Assembly: GCA_905212395.1 (NCBI GenBank)
Contig: CAJMEI010000023.1
Coordinates: 1 to 10,266 of the forward strand
Source: an uncultured Christensenella sp.
Lineage (GTDB): Bacteria; Bacillota; Clostridia; Christensenellales; Borkfalkiaceae
DNA: 10,266 nt
Direction of reading: 5' to 3'
This document shows positions 1 through 7,340 of this stretch, piece by piece (within the stretch, counting starts at the first letter, position 1; every line of letters begins with the position of its first letter). Both the position numbers and the translations under genes were made by a program. Under the pieces are notes generated by a model that saw only the letters and a list, made by a program, of their open reading frames with translations, was not told the origin of the DNA and ran no database searches.

Positions 1-195
1 TTGCACATATAATCTATTATAATTTTCTTGCTCAGTTAAAACTTGATCTCTAAGTTTATTTTCTGCAATAGATTGTACTGTAGCTTCTCCTTCTGTAGTA
101 TAGCTAATAGCACTTCTATATTGAACACAAATACTTGCAGCAGTAACAAAACATAAAATTCCTATTAAAAATACTTGCCATTTTTCCTTTTTCAT
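1..195 (-). CDS. DUF881 (YlxW/YlxX-like) membrane-anchored protein, 3'-truncated by the window edge
   Basis: The first 65 codons are open from an ATG at 195 to the window edge. An in-frame TAG directly precedes this ATG, so no longer start is possible. The product begins MKKEKWQVFLIGILCF, a short basic start followed by one membrane segment or uncleaved signal anchor (about residues 6-23). An extracytoplasmic part follows, rich in Gln, Glu and Asn (LTEQENYNRLYVQ), which is probably helical or coiled coil. A short basic start, a 'GI.CF' membrane segment, a Q-rich juxtamembrane region and then a Leu/Gln/Glu helix is the usual layout of DUF881 proteins. In Bacillus the DUF881 genes ylxW and ylxX lie directly downstream of divIB, as here. 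The gap after ftsQ is 19 bases, with a purine-rich AGAGGG at 214-209 as a rather distant ribosome site. The molecular role of the family is unknown to me. The call rests on only 65 residues plus position. Confidence 0.72.
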   Translation of the reverse strand, partial: MKKEKWQVFLIGILCFVTAASICVQYRSAISYTTEGEATVQSIAENKLRDQVLTEQENYNRLYVQ

Positions 196-214
196 CTATA
201 TAACTCATCCCTCT

Positions 215-1207
215 CTATAAGACAATTTTTAATACTACATAACCGGAAGCAGGAACGGATGCCGTCACTAATATATGAGCTTTTCCATTCTCATATTTAA
301 TCAACTGTGCAGGAACTTTCTTTCCTTTTTCATTATTTAAAATTTCCTTCATAAACAAAATTCGTGTATTCAAATCCGTACAAGATCCTAAATATACCGT
401 TTTTTGTTCTTCCCCTAATATCAAAGTATAATTTGTGTTATCTGAAATATCAATTTTAGTAATATATTTATCTACTTCATAATTTTTTGAAGTTTCAATT
501 ATATTCGCAACTGTATCTAATTTCTTCAAATCATTTTCACAAAGTCTAACTGAATTATTGTTAATATTTATCAATGTCTCCATTGGTGTTTCTTCACCAA
601 TTAATACTGGTAAATCAATTTTCTCACTAGTAATATCTAAAACATAACCTTGTCCATCTATAATCGCATATTTTCCTTCAGCAAATTCAACTAAGTATTT
701 TTCTGTTCTCTCTTCAACAATAATTTTTATCTTATTAGGTAAACTTCTAGAAATCTTTACAGAATTCACATATGAATTTCTTTCTATATTAGTAATTGCA
801 TCAGACTTTTTAAACAAAAATATATTCTTATATAACTGTATACCAGATAAACTTGCAATTGTATCTGATGCAATCTTTGAATTTTGTTCAACAACTATTT
901 CTTGAATATTAAACATTGGCGATAAACATAAAAAACATATTGTTCCACCAAGCAAACAAATTAAAAGAATTATTCTAGTTAAGCTGACCCTTATTTTTTT
1001 CTTCTTTTCATTCATTTTAGGCCTAGCATTCTTATAATTATCCTTCCTAGGCTTGGTGTTTTTTGCTTTTTTCTTTTTCTTTTTAACTGATAAGTTTTTA
1101 TCTTTTTTCTTATTAGCTAAATTTTTAGAATCAGAAAAACCAATAATATATTCATCATCAAAATTAAATTTGTTATTCACTACTTGATTTTTTTTCTTCT
1201 GTTTCAA
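215..1207 (-). CDS. ftsQ: Cell division protein FtsQ/DivIB
   Basis: FtsQ/DivIB is a bitopic divisome protein that, with FtsL and FtsB/DivIC, controls septal FtsW and PBP activity. The 330-residue product has a cytoplasmic tail of about 75 residues, very rich in Lys, with runs such as VKKKKKKAKN near residue 41 and EKKKKIR near 67. One membrane segment follows (about 77-97). Next comes a POTRA-type domain (about 98-168; SPMFNIQEIVVEQN, then YVNSVKISRSLPNKIKIIVEER), whose 'V..V.I.R.LP..I.I.V.ER' pattern is typical of FtsQ. An extracytoplasmic beta domain runs to about residue 300 (EFAEGKYAIIDGQGYVL matches the usual 'A.ID..G.VL'). Translation appears to start at TTG 1207: no ATG is in frame near it, and AGGGG lies 8 bases upstream. 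The gene overlaps the end of murA by 35 bases. It is CpG-poor, unlike the genes upstream of murA. The basic tail is long compared with many homologues. Confidence 0.93.
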   Translation of the reverse strand: MKQKKKNQVVNNKFNFDDEYIIGFSDSKNLANKKKDKNLSVKKKKKKAKNTKPRKDNYKNARPKMNEKKKKIRVSLTRIILLICLLGGTICFLCLSPMFNIQEIVVEQNSKIASDTIASLSGIQLYKNIFLFKKSDAITNIERNSYVNSVKISRSLPNKIKIIVEERTEKYLVEFAEGKYAIIDGQGYVLDITSEKIDLPVLIGEETPMETLININNNSVRLCENDLKKLDTVANIIETSKNYEVDKYITKIDISDNTNYTLILGEEQKTVYLGSCTDLNTRILFMKEILNNEKGKKVPAQLIKYENGKAHILVTASVPASGYVVLKIVL

Positions 1208-2456
1208 ACCTCAAACCCCTTTGTTTAATAATATCTACATCTAACTTTTTCAACTTATATTCCAAGTTTTCATATCCTCTTTCAACAAATTCGCAATTAT
1301 TTATGCAAGTTACACCTTTTGCTTTCAAACCAGCGCCAATCAATGCAGCACCGCCACGCAAATCTGTAGCTGTCACATCTTTTCCAATCAATCTTTTCGT
1401 TCCCTTAATAATAGCTGATGAACCAGAAATAGATATATGAGCTCCCATTTTTATAAGTTCCGGTACACATTTAAACCTATTTTCAAAAATGTTTTCAGTA
1501 ACAACTGATGTGCCTCTAGCCATAGATAAAAATATTGATTGCATATCAGTTGGAAAACCCGGATACGGAAAAGTTTGAATATCAATTGCTTTCAATCTTT
1601 TTGGTGCATTAAGAACTATTTCATTTTTTTCTTTAAAAATTTTACAACCAGCCTCTTCTAACTTACTGATAACCGGAAGAATATGTTCTGTATTTACATT
1701 CTGCAAATTTATTTTACCACCAGTCATTGCTGTGTACACAAGGAACGTCCCCGCCTCTATTCTATCAGGCATTATAGTATATGAAATCTCCTTAAGACGT
1801 TTAACACCAACAACTTTAATAACATTACTTCCAGCTCCTGAAACCTTAGCACCCATTTTATTTAAAAATTTTGCTAAATCCACTATTTCTGGTTCCATAG
1901 CAGCATTAGAAATCTTAGTTATACCATCTGCGTAAACACTTGCAAGTATTATATTTTCGGTTGCACCAACGCTCGGATAAGCAAGATTTACCACCCCCGA
2001 ACGCATTTTTTCGCCATTTAAAATTATTTTATTGCCTTGTAAAACGTAGGTTACTCCTAGCTTTTTTAAACATTGCAAATGAATGTTTATGGGGCGAGTT
2101 CCTATTTTACAACCGCCCGGAAAAGTCATTTCGGCTTTTTTGAATTTAGAAAGCAACGCTCCCGTTAAAAAGAAAGAACATCTTACCGTTTGCGACAAAT
2201 TCTCGTCGGGAACGAACGAGTACAGGGACGAACAGTCTAAAACCAAATCCGTCCCGCAAAAAAAGCACTTCGCCCCCATATTATTTAAAATTCGACACAT
2301 ATTTATTACGTCCGACAAAGGTTTTACGTTTTTTAACACGACCTTGCCTTCCGATAGCACCGCGCAAGCAATAAGCATAACCACGCTGTTTTTAGCGCTC
2401 TGCACGTCAACGCTTCCGTATAATTTTTTTCCACCTTTTATAATAAGTTCAGACAT
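1173..2456 (-). CDS. murA: UDP-N-acetylglucosamine 1-carboxyvinyltransferase MurA
   Basis: MurA transfers enolpyruvate from PEP to UDP-GlcNAc, the first committed step of peptidoglycan synthesis, in the cytosol. Every hallmark is present: the substrate-binding SAKN (K22, N23), R92, the loop PGGCKIGTRPINIH with C116 (the PEP-binding, fosfomycin-sensitive Cys), PSVGATEN, DRIEAGT, PYPGFPTDMQ with the catalytic D304, and DLRGGAALI. I chose the ATG at 2456 because residue numbers then match the known enzymes almost exactly (K22, C115/116, D304/305), giving 427 residues, and MSELIIKGGKKL is the usual MurA start. An ATG at 2477 would add 7 residues (MNYGKKR) but has no visible ribosome site. The gene follows ftsW by 31 bases, where murG would be expected, and overlaps ftsQ by 35 bases. 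The first third (above about 2100) is CpG-rich and the rest CpG-poor, yet the frame and all motifs are intact across the change. Confidence 0.95.
   Translation of the reverse strand: MSELIIKGGKKLYGSVDVQSAKNSVVMLIACAVLSEGKVVLKNVKPLSDVINMCRILNNMGAKCFFCGTDLVLDCSSLYSFVPDENLSQTVRCSFFLTGALLSKFKKAEMTFPGGCKIGTRPINIHLQCLKKLGVTYVLQGNKIILNGEKMRSGVVNLAYPSVGATENIILASVYADGITKISNAAMEPEIVDLAKFLNKMGAKVSGAGSNVIKVVGVKRLKEISYTIMPDRIEAGTFLVYTAMTGGKINLQNVNTEHILPVISKLEEAGCKIFKEKNEIVLNAPKRLKAIDIQTFPYPGFPTDMQSIFLSMARGTSVVTENIFENRFKCVPELIKMGAHISISGSSAIIKGTKRLIGKDVTATDLRGGAALIGAGLKAKGVTCINNCEFVERGYENLEYKLKKLDVDIIKQRGLRFETEEKKSSSE
1216..1220 (-). promoter_or_regulatory. Ribosome binding site for ftsQ, supporting a TTG start
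   Basis: On the minus strand the sequence reads AAAGGGGTTTGAGGTTTG, so AGGGG stands 8 bases before the TTG at 1207-1205. The site lies inside the murA coding sequence, which implies coupled translation of murA and ftsQ. A second purine patch, GAGG, is closer to the TTG. Confidence 0.7.
1920..2100. other. Sharp change in CpG content and codon choice inside murA
   Basis: Counting by hand, positions 1-1920 contain about 21 CG dinucleotides, roughly one per 90 bases. Positions 2101-2700 contain about 44, roughly one per 14 bases, and that high level broadly continues to the right edge. In coding terms, Ser, Pro, Thr and Ala are often TCG, CCG, ACG and GCG on the right but mostly end in A or T on the left. 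The change falls between MurA residues of about 119 and 179, between or near the conserved PGGCKIGTRP and PSVGATEN motifs. The reading frame is unbroken. Counts are approximate. Confidence 0.75.
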
Positions 2457-2465
2457 TCTCTTTTT

Positions 2466-2468
2466 CCC
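2466..2468 (-). promoter_or_regulatory. Weak ribosome binding site favouring the murA start at 2456
   Basis: The minus strand reads GGGAAAAAGAGAATG before the ATG at 2456, giving a purine-rich GGG with a 9-base spacer. The upstream alternative ATG at 2477 is preceded only by pyrimidine- and AT-rich sequence. The site is weak and decides the start only together with protein alignment. Confidence 0.4.
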
Positions 2469-2487
2469 ATAATTCATTCTATGAATT

Positions 2488-3600
2488 TTAGGAATAAATA
2501 GTTAATTCGTCGCTATTTTTAGAAACGTTATATAAAACTCCGAACGCGCCCATAAATACTATTAAAGACGTGTTTCCGCAACTAATTAGTGGCAACGGCA
2601 ACCCCGTAGGCGGTATGCTTCCCGTTACAACCAAAGCGTTTACAACTACCTGAACAAAAAAGACGCATACTATTCCCGACGATAATAAAAAGCTGTAAAA
2701 ATCCCTGCTTTTACTTGCGATTTTTATACCTTTTATGATAAGAATAAATATTATCGTAAACAATAATATTACCCCGACAAATCCAAATTCTTCTCCTATT
2801 ACCGACAAAATAAAGTCGCTTTCGGAAAAAGGAAGAAATTTGTATTTTTGCCTTGAATTAAATAGTCCTACACCGAACCAACCGCCCGAACCAAGAGCGT
2901 AAAGCGATTGAATTAGCTGATAGCCTTCCCCCTTTGGCGAATTCCAAGGATTGATGAAAGCCGACAACCTTTTCATTCTATAAGGCTCTAAAATTATAAG
3001 TAAGGGAACAGCCAAAAGTAGCGGGATAGCTATTATGTAAAAGAACTTTTTTTTCATTCCACCTAAATATATCATTACTAGCATTAAAATACCAAAGCAT
3101 ACCGTTATTGACATATTAGGTTCTAACATTATTAGCAAGCAAAATATTCCGCCAACTGAAAGTACGGGCATAATTCCTAAAAAGTCCGTTGCCCTTTCGG
3201 GTTTATTGCCTAAATACACGCTACAAAATAAAACGAATGAAAATTTGGCAATTTCCGACGGTTGAATAGTTAAACTACCTATTTTTATCCAACGCTTTGC
3301 CCCGTAACTTTCTTGCCCTACGGGGGTAAATACTAGGACGAGTAAAACGGCGGATATTATAGGCAAAATTATATAAAGCTTTTTATATTTGCGATAATCG
3401 AAAAAAGAAGTGAAAATCATAAACACAAGTCCCACTAAAAAACCGATTAACTGTTTGGTCGCATAGTAATACTTATTGTTTAAATCTTTTTCGGCTGTAT
3501 ATTTACTTGCCGAATAAATCATTAAAACGCCGAATAACGCAAGAAAAATTACTATGACTAATATCCACTTATCGCCTTTTTTCTTGTTTAATGCAAGCAT
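2488..3600 (-). CDS. ftsW: SEDS-family peptidoglycan glycosyltransferase FtsW (or SpoVE)
   Basis: SEDS proteins polymerise lipid II into glycan strands in partnership with a class B PBP. The 370-residue product is a polytopic membrane protein with about ten hydrophobic segments. Family marks in order are LMIYSAS (about 26-32), RWIKIGSLTIQPSEIAK (103-119), LEPNMS (159-164), NPWNSPKGEGYQLIQSLYALGSGG (217-240), the large loop FLPFSESDFILSVIGEEFGFVG (255-276) with the Asp of the 'DFI' motif matching the proposed catalytic Asp of RodA/FtsW, and TGLPLPLIS near residue 340. The usual SYGGSS/SYGGTS that follows is SCGNTS here, a change at two normally conserved positions. The gene overlaps murD by 13 bases; the start at ATG 3600 is preceded only by a weak GGGAT. 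In Clostridia this slot can hold ftsW or its sporulation paralogue spoVE, and I cannot tell them apart here. Confidence 0.92.
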   Translation of the reverse strand: MLALNKKKGDKWILVIVIFLALFGVLMIYSASKYTAEKDLNNKYYYATKQLIGFLVGLVFMIFTSFFDYRKYKKLYIILPIISAVLLVLVFTPVGQESYGAKRWIKIGSLTIQPSEIAKFSFVLFCSVYLGNKPERATDFLGIMPVLSVGGIFCLLIMLEPNMSITVCFGILMLVMIYLGGMKKKFFYIIAIPLLLAVPLLIILEPYRMKRLSAFINPWNSPKGEGYQLIQSLYALGSGGWFGVGLFNSRQKYKFLPFSESDFILSVIGEEFGFVGVILLFTIIFILIIKGIKIASKSRDFYSFLLSSGIVCVFFVQVVVNALVVTGSIPPTGLPLPLISCGNTSLIVFMGAFGVLYNVSKNSDELTIYS

Positions 3601-4925
3601 TTTACAATCCCGATAAACCTTTCGCCACGTTCTTCGTATCCGTTAAACTCGTCGAAACTACTACACGCAGGACTAAGCAATACCGTTTGACCGCTTTTTG
3701 CGTCTGAAAAAGCAAGTTTTACCGCGCTTTCCATATTATTCGTAAGCGATATATTTAAAATATTACAACTTCTTGCGTCTTCGTAAAGTTTATATCTCGC
3801 TTCCCCGTATAAATAAATTCCTTTTACTTTATCGCCTAGTTTTTCCATCATGGGTTTAAAATCTAGATTTTTATCTTTCCCGCCGAGCAATAAAAGCGTT
3901 TGTTTTTCCATAGTTTCCACCGCTTTTATGGTAGAATCGGGATTTGTCGATTTAGAATCGTTATAAAAATCTATTCCGTTTACGTTCGTAACGTATTCGA
4001 TACGATGTTTCGCGCCTTTAAACGTTTTTAACGAATTTTTTATAATTTCGGTATCAACGCCCATAAGTTTTGCTACCGTTACGCACGCTAAAACGTTAGA
4101 AACGTTGTGTTCGCCTTTTAATAAAATTTCGTTTTTATCTAATATGTATTCTCCTTTGTAAAAAATTTTATCGTCCCTTAAATACGCGCCGTTCGTTTCT
4201 TGTAAAAGCGAAAAATATACGACTTTCGCTCTCGTTTTATTTTTCATTTCTCTTACGTTTAAATCGTCGTAGTTAAGTACGGCAAATTCGCTTTCTCGCA
4301 TATTTTGAATTAGCTTAGACTTCATATACACGTAATTTTCAAACGTATAATGTCTTTCTAAATGGTCGGGCGTAATATTTAAAATAACCGCGATATGCGG
4401 AATTATTCTGTTACAAGTTTCAAGCTGAAAACTCGAAACTTCCGTTACGGCAACGTCTTCGAAACTGTCTTTTCCGACAAGCGACGTTACGGGCGTTCCG
4501 ACGTTTCCTACCGCTTCGCTTTTAATTCCAAACTTTTTTAGCATATCGTCTATTAAATACGTCGTGGTGGTTTTACCGTTAGTTCCCGTTATTGCGATTA
4601 TCGTAGAATTTAAGTATTCGCACCCGAGTTCCAACTCTCCCGTTATCCTTACGCCCCTATCTCTCGCTTTTTTTGAAATAGCGTTGTCAATGGGAAATCC
4701 CGGACTTAAAAGAAGAACCGTTATTTCGTTTAAAACGTCGTCTATTCTATCGTCGTCAATAATTATCCCACCTAAGGAAGTAATTTGCTCGCTACACTTT
4801 TGTTTAACGAAAGGATTATTTTCGTAAAAATAACATTTCGCGCCCCATTTTAATAAAAGCGTTCCGCAAGAAATACCGCTTTTCATTAAGCCTAAAATAA
4901 GAAAAGTTTCTTTTTTAAAATACAT
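3588..4925 (-). CDS. murD: UDP-N-acetylmuramoyl-L-alanine--D-glutamate ligase MurD
   Basis: MurD adds D-glutamate to UDP-MurNAc-L-Ala in the cytosol, using ATP. The 445-residue product is of normal length with the three Mur-ligase domains. The N-terminal Rossmann-like domain (FLILGLMKSGIS near residue 8) binds the UDP part. The central ATPase domain carries AITGTNGKTTTTYL with the P-loop at 114-119, EVSSFQLE (162-169), NITPDHLERH (183-192) and Lys residues 202/204 in YMKSKLIQ, one of which is probably carbamylated. The C-terminal domain has HRIE (307-310), NDSKSTNPDST (322-332), LLLGGKDKNLDF (345-356) and LLSPACSSFDEFNGYEERGE (416-435). The ATG at 4925 is preceded by AAGGAG with a 4-base spacer. 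That site includes the stop codon of mraY, and the two genes are 8 bases apart, so translation is probably coupled. Confidence 0.97.
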   Translation of the reverse strand: MYFKKETFLILGLMKSGISCGTLLLKWGAKCYFYENNPFVKQKCSEQITSLGGIIIDDDRIDDVLNEITVLLLSPGFPIDNAISKKARDRGVRITGELELGCEYLNSTIIAITGTNGKTTTTYLIDDMLKKFGIKSEAVGNVGTPVTSLVGKDSFEDVAVTEVSSFQLETCNRIIPHIAVILNITPDHLERHYTFENYVYMKSKLIQNMRESEFAVLNYDDLNVREMKNKTRAKVVYFSLLQETNGAYLRDDKIFYKGEYILDKNEILLKGEHNVSNVLACVTVAKLMGVDTEIIKNSLKTFKGAKHRIEYVTNVNGIDFYNDSKSTNPDSTIKAVETMEKQTLLLLGGKDKNLDFKPMMEKLGDKVKGIYLYGEARYKLYEDARSCNILNISLTNNMESAVKLAFSDAKSGQTVLLSPACSSFDEFNGYEERGERFIGIVKCLH

Positions 4926-4929
4926 TTAT

Positions 4930-4935
4930 CTCCTT
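4930..4935 (-). promoter_or_regulatory. Ribosome binding site for murD overlapping the mraY stop
   Basis: The minus strand reads TAAGGAGATAAATG. The mraY stop TAA forms part of the Shine-Dalgarno sequence, and the ATG of murD begins 4 bases after AAGGAG. This fixes the murD start and suggests that ribosomes leaving mraY feed murD. Confidence 0.75.
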
Positions 4936-5920
4936 AAACATAATTAAATATGCTTATTAAACCCATAACTACGGTAATTATCGAATAGATATATACGATT
5001 TTACTTTCAGCAAGTCCTTTATGTTGCAAATGATGATGAAACGGCGCCATTAAAAATATTCGCTTGCCGTGCGTTAGTTTAAAATACGCAACTTGCGTTA
5101 TTACCGACAATCCGCTTAACACGAATACAAATCCTATTATTAAAATATATAACGAATTCCCCGTAAAAATGCTTACGCAAGCAATAATTCCGCCGAGAGC
5201 AAGCGAACCCGTATCGCCCATAAAGACTTTAGCTTTAAAAGTATTAAAAATCAAAAATCCGCACAACGCCCCTATAAAAACCACGATACAATAAAATAAG
5301 TTCATGTATTCGGCGTAATTTATAGTATATTCGACTTTATATACTTGCAATAAGCATAAAATCAGCATAAACAGTAAGTAAATTAGGGAAGACGAACTTG
5401 CAAGCCCGTCTAAGCCGTCCGTTAAATTTACCGTGTTGGTAGTGGCGAGAAATACGACTATGATTAGCGGTATAGTCCAATATTTTAAATCCACACTTTT
5501 TTTTGTAAACGGTATAAACACGTCCGTCAAGTCCGTTTTATAACAAAAAACTGCGCATACGATTGCTATTGACAACTGAAATATTATTTTTTGATACGCC
5601 TTTAAACCTAAATTTCGTTTGTTTTTTATCTTTAAAAAATCGTCTAAAAAACCTACTACCATATAAGCGAAAGTTATTATTAAAGTTAAGCGCGCAAGCC
5701 TTTTATCGTCCTTAAAAAAAGCAAGCGCTATGACGATAGAAGGCAATATAAAAAACAGTCCGCCCATTGTAGGCGTTCCGTTTTTAAAAGAATGTTCCTT
5801 TACGTACCCGAGAACGTTTTGCCCCGCCTTTATCCTTTTTAAAAAAGGAATAAATATAACTCCCGAAATTATTACGCTTGCTAGTGTTATAAGATAAATT
5901 ACGATAAATGTTCTATACAT
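4934..5920 (-). CDS. mraY: Phospho-N-acetylmuramoyl-pentapeptide-transferase MraY
   Basis: MraY transfers phospho-MurNAc-pentapeptide from UDP to undecaprenyl phosphate, forming lipid I at the inner face of the membrane. The 328-residue product is a polytopic membrane enzyme with about ten hydrophobic helices. Diagnostic motifs are all present: GTPTMGG (48-54), the DD pair in FLDDFLKIKNKRNLGL (91-106), NTVNLTDGLDGLA (162-174) with D168 and D171, FMGDTGSLALGG (233-244) with D236, and the histidine motif APFHHHLQHKGL (292-303). The start at ATG 5920 lies 5 bases after the murE stop. Its ribosome site is poor, since GGG is only 3 bases away, so initiation may depend on coupling to murE. In most Firmicutes clusters murF separates murE and mraY; here there is no room for it. 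Confidence 0.97.
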   Translation of the reverse strand: MYRTFIVIYLITLASVIISGVIFIPFLKRIKAGQNVLGYVKEHSFKNGTPTMGGLFFILPSIVIALAFFKDDKRLARLTLIITFAYMVVGFLDDFLKIKNKRNLGLKAYQKIIFQLSIAIVCAVFCYKTDLTDVFIPFTKKSVDLKYWTIPLIIVVFLATTNTVNLTDGLDGLASSSSLIYLLFMLILCLLQVYKVEYTINYAEYMNLFYCIVVFIGALCGFLIFNTFKAKVFMGDTGSLALGGIIACVSIFTGNSLYILIIGFVFVLSGLSVITQVAYFKLTHGKRIFLMAPFHHHLQHKGLAESKIVYIYSIITVVMGLISIFNYV

Positions 5921-5925
5921 TTTCC

Positions 5926-7338
5926 CTACAATAAATTCAAAACGCTTTTTATTTCCTCTCTATCCGAATATTCGTGTTTCGTTCCCATTATCTCTTGATA
6001 ATTTTCATCGCCTTTCCCCGCGATTAGCAAAACGTCGTTTTTCCTTAAAAGCTTTATTGAATAATCGATAGCTTCGGCTCTGTTTTGAATTGTTATGTAC
6101 TTTCCGTAAGTCGTCCTGATACCATTTTCTATTTCGCTTATTATATTACAAGGTTCTTCGTATCTGGGATTATCGCTGGTTATAATAGTAAAATCGGCTT
6201 TTTCGCCCGAAATTTTCCCCATTTTAGAGCGTTTATCTCTATCACGATTGCCACCGCAACCAAACAAACAATAGACCTTGCCTTTACATATCCCTTTAAA
6301 CGTACTTATAAGTTTTTCTAGTCCGTCGGGCGTGTGAGCGTAATCTATGTAAACTTTTCCACCGTTTACCTCGCCCACAAGCTCGCATCTACCCCTTACC
6401 ACGTCCATTTTTTTGGCGTATTCGGAAATTACGTTTAAGCTTACGCCTAAGCAATACGCCACGGTAGAAGCCCCCATAAAATTATACAAATTGAACAATC
6501 CTACGTTGTTTAAAGTTATTTCTTTTATCGAATCGAACATATTTAAAACGAAAGTAATTTTATCGCTATAATGTTTCACGTTTATTGCAAAAACGTCTGC
6601 AGGATTATTAAGTCCGTACGTAAGCGCTTTGCCGTTTTGCAAAATTTCAACGCCCGTTTCATCGTCCGAATTTACTACGTATTTATCGGCGTGGCAAGTA
6701 AAATAACTCATTTTTACTTTTTTATAGTTTTCAAAAGTTTCAAAAAAGTCAAGGTGGTCTTGCGTACAATTCGTAAATATTAAATAAGAAAATTCTATTG
6801 CGTCCGTTTTTTTGTAATATATCGCGTGAGCCGATACCTCCATAACGCAGTACTTTATTTTTTTACTTATCATTTTACCTATGTATTCAAACAATTCAGT
6901 AGGGTCGGGCGTGGTCATATCGGTTTCTATTACTTCGTTACCGATTGTAACTTTACCCGTACAAATAGTAGCTACGCTTTTACCGCTAGCCTTTAACATT
7001 CCCGCAAGCATAACGCAAGTAGAAGTTTTTCCATTAGTTCCCACAACGCCTATCACGCTTATTTTATTCTTTTTGTACCCGTAAAAATTAGCACATATTT
7101 TGGATAGGGCTAGCCTTTCGTCTTTTACGATTACGTTCGTAACGCCTATTACTTCGCTTTTGCTAACTATCGCTCTCGCCCCGTTTTTAAGCGCAAGCCC
7201 TATTTCTCCGTCGCCCTTTAAAGAAACAAATAGTGTGTTTTCGTCCACCTTTTTGCTGTCGAACGTTATAGACGATATTTCTACGTCTTTACCTATCATT
7301 TTACAATCTATATTATTTACTATATTACTTAATTTCAT
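5926..7338 (-). CDS. murE: UDP-MurNAc-L-Ala-D-Glu:meso-diaminopimelate ligase MurE
   Basis: MurE adds the third residue of the peptidoglycan stem peptide, in the cytosol, using ATP. The 470-residue product has the three Mur-ligase domains: an N-terminal UDP-binding domain (about 1-90; FDSKKVDENTLFVSLKG), a central ATPase with the P-loop GTNGKT (100-105), TTPDPTEL (142-149), MEVSAHA (166-172) and TNCTQDHLDFF (189-199), and a probable carbamylated Lys in YKKVKMSYF near 209. The C-terminal domain has YAHTPDGLEK (333-342), FGCGGNRDRDKR (359-370), and DNPR (389-392). DNPR is the known motif for meso-diaminopimelate; lysine-adding enzymes differ there. The later motif, usually GKGHE, is GKGDE (441-445), a single change near the substrate site. 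The ATG at 7338 has GGAG with a 5-base spacer and lies 2 bases after the PBP stop. Confidence 0.96.
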   Translation of the reverse strand: MKLSNIVNNIDCKMIGKDVEISSITFDSKKVDENTLFVSLKGDGEIGLALKNGARAIVSKSEVIGVTNVIVKDERLALSKICANFYGYKKNKISVIGVVGTNGKTSTCVMLAGMLKASGKSVATICTGKVTIGNEVIETDMTTPDPTELFEYIGKMISKKIKYCVMEVSAHAIYYKKTDAIEFSYLIFTNCTQDHLDFFETFENYKKVKMSYFTCHADKYVVNSDDETGVEILQNGKALTYGLNNPADVFAINVKHYSDKITFVLNMFDSIKEITLNNVGLFNLYNFMGASTVAYCLGVSLNVISEYAKKMDVVRGRCELVGEVNGGKVYIDYAHTPDGLEKLISTFKGICKGKVYCLFGCGGNRDRDKRSKMGKISGEKADFTIITSDNPRYEEPCNIISEIENGIRTTYGKYITIQNRAEAIDYSIKLLRKNDVLLIAGKGDENYQEIMGTKHEYSDREEIKSVLNLL

Positions 7339-7340
7339 AA

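Noticed and set aside
1732..2472. Three consecutive open frames on the plus strand opposite murA
   Set aside because: They lie wholly antisense to a conserved murA, show no recognisable domain and no clear ribosome sites, and follow from the base pattern of the murA codons.
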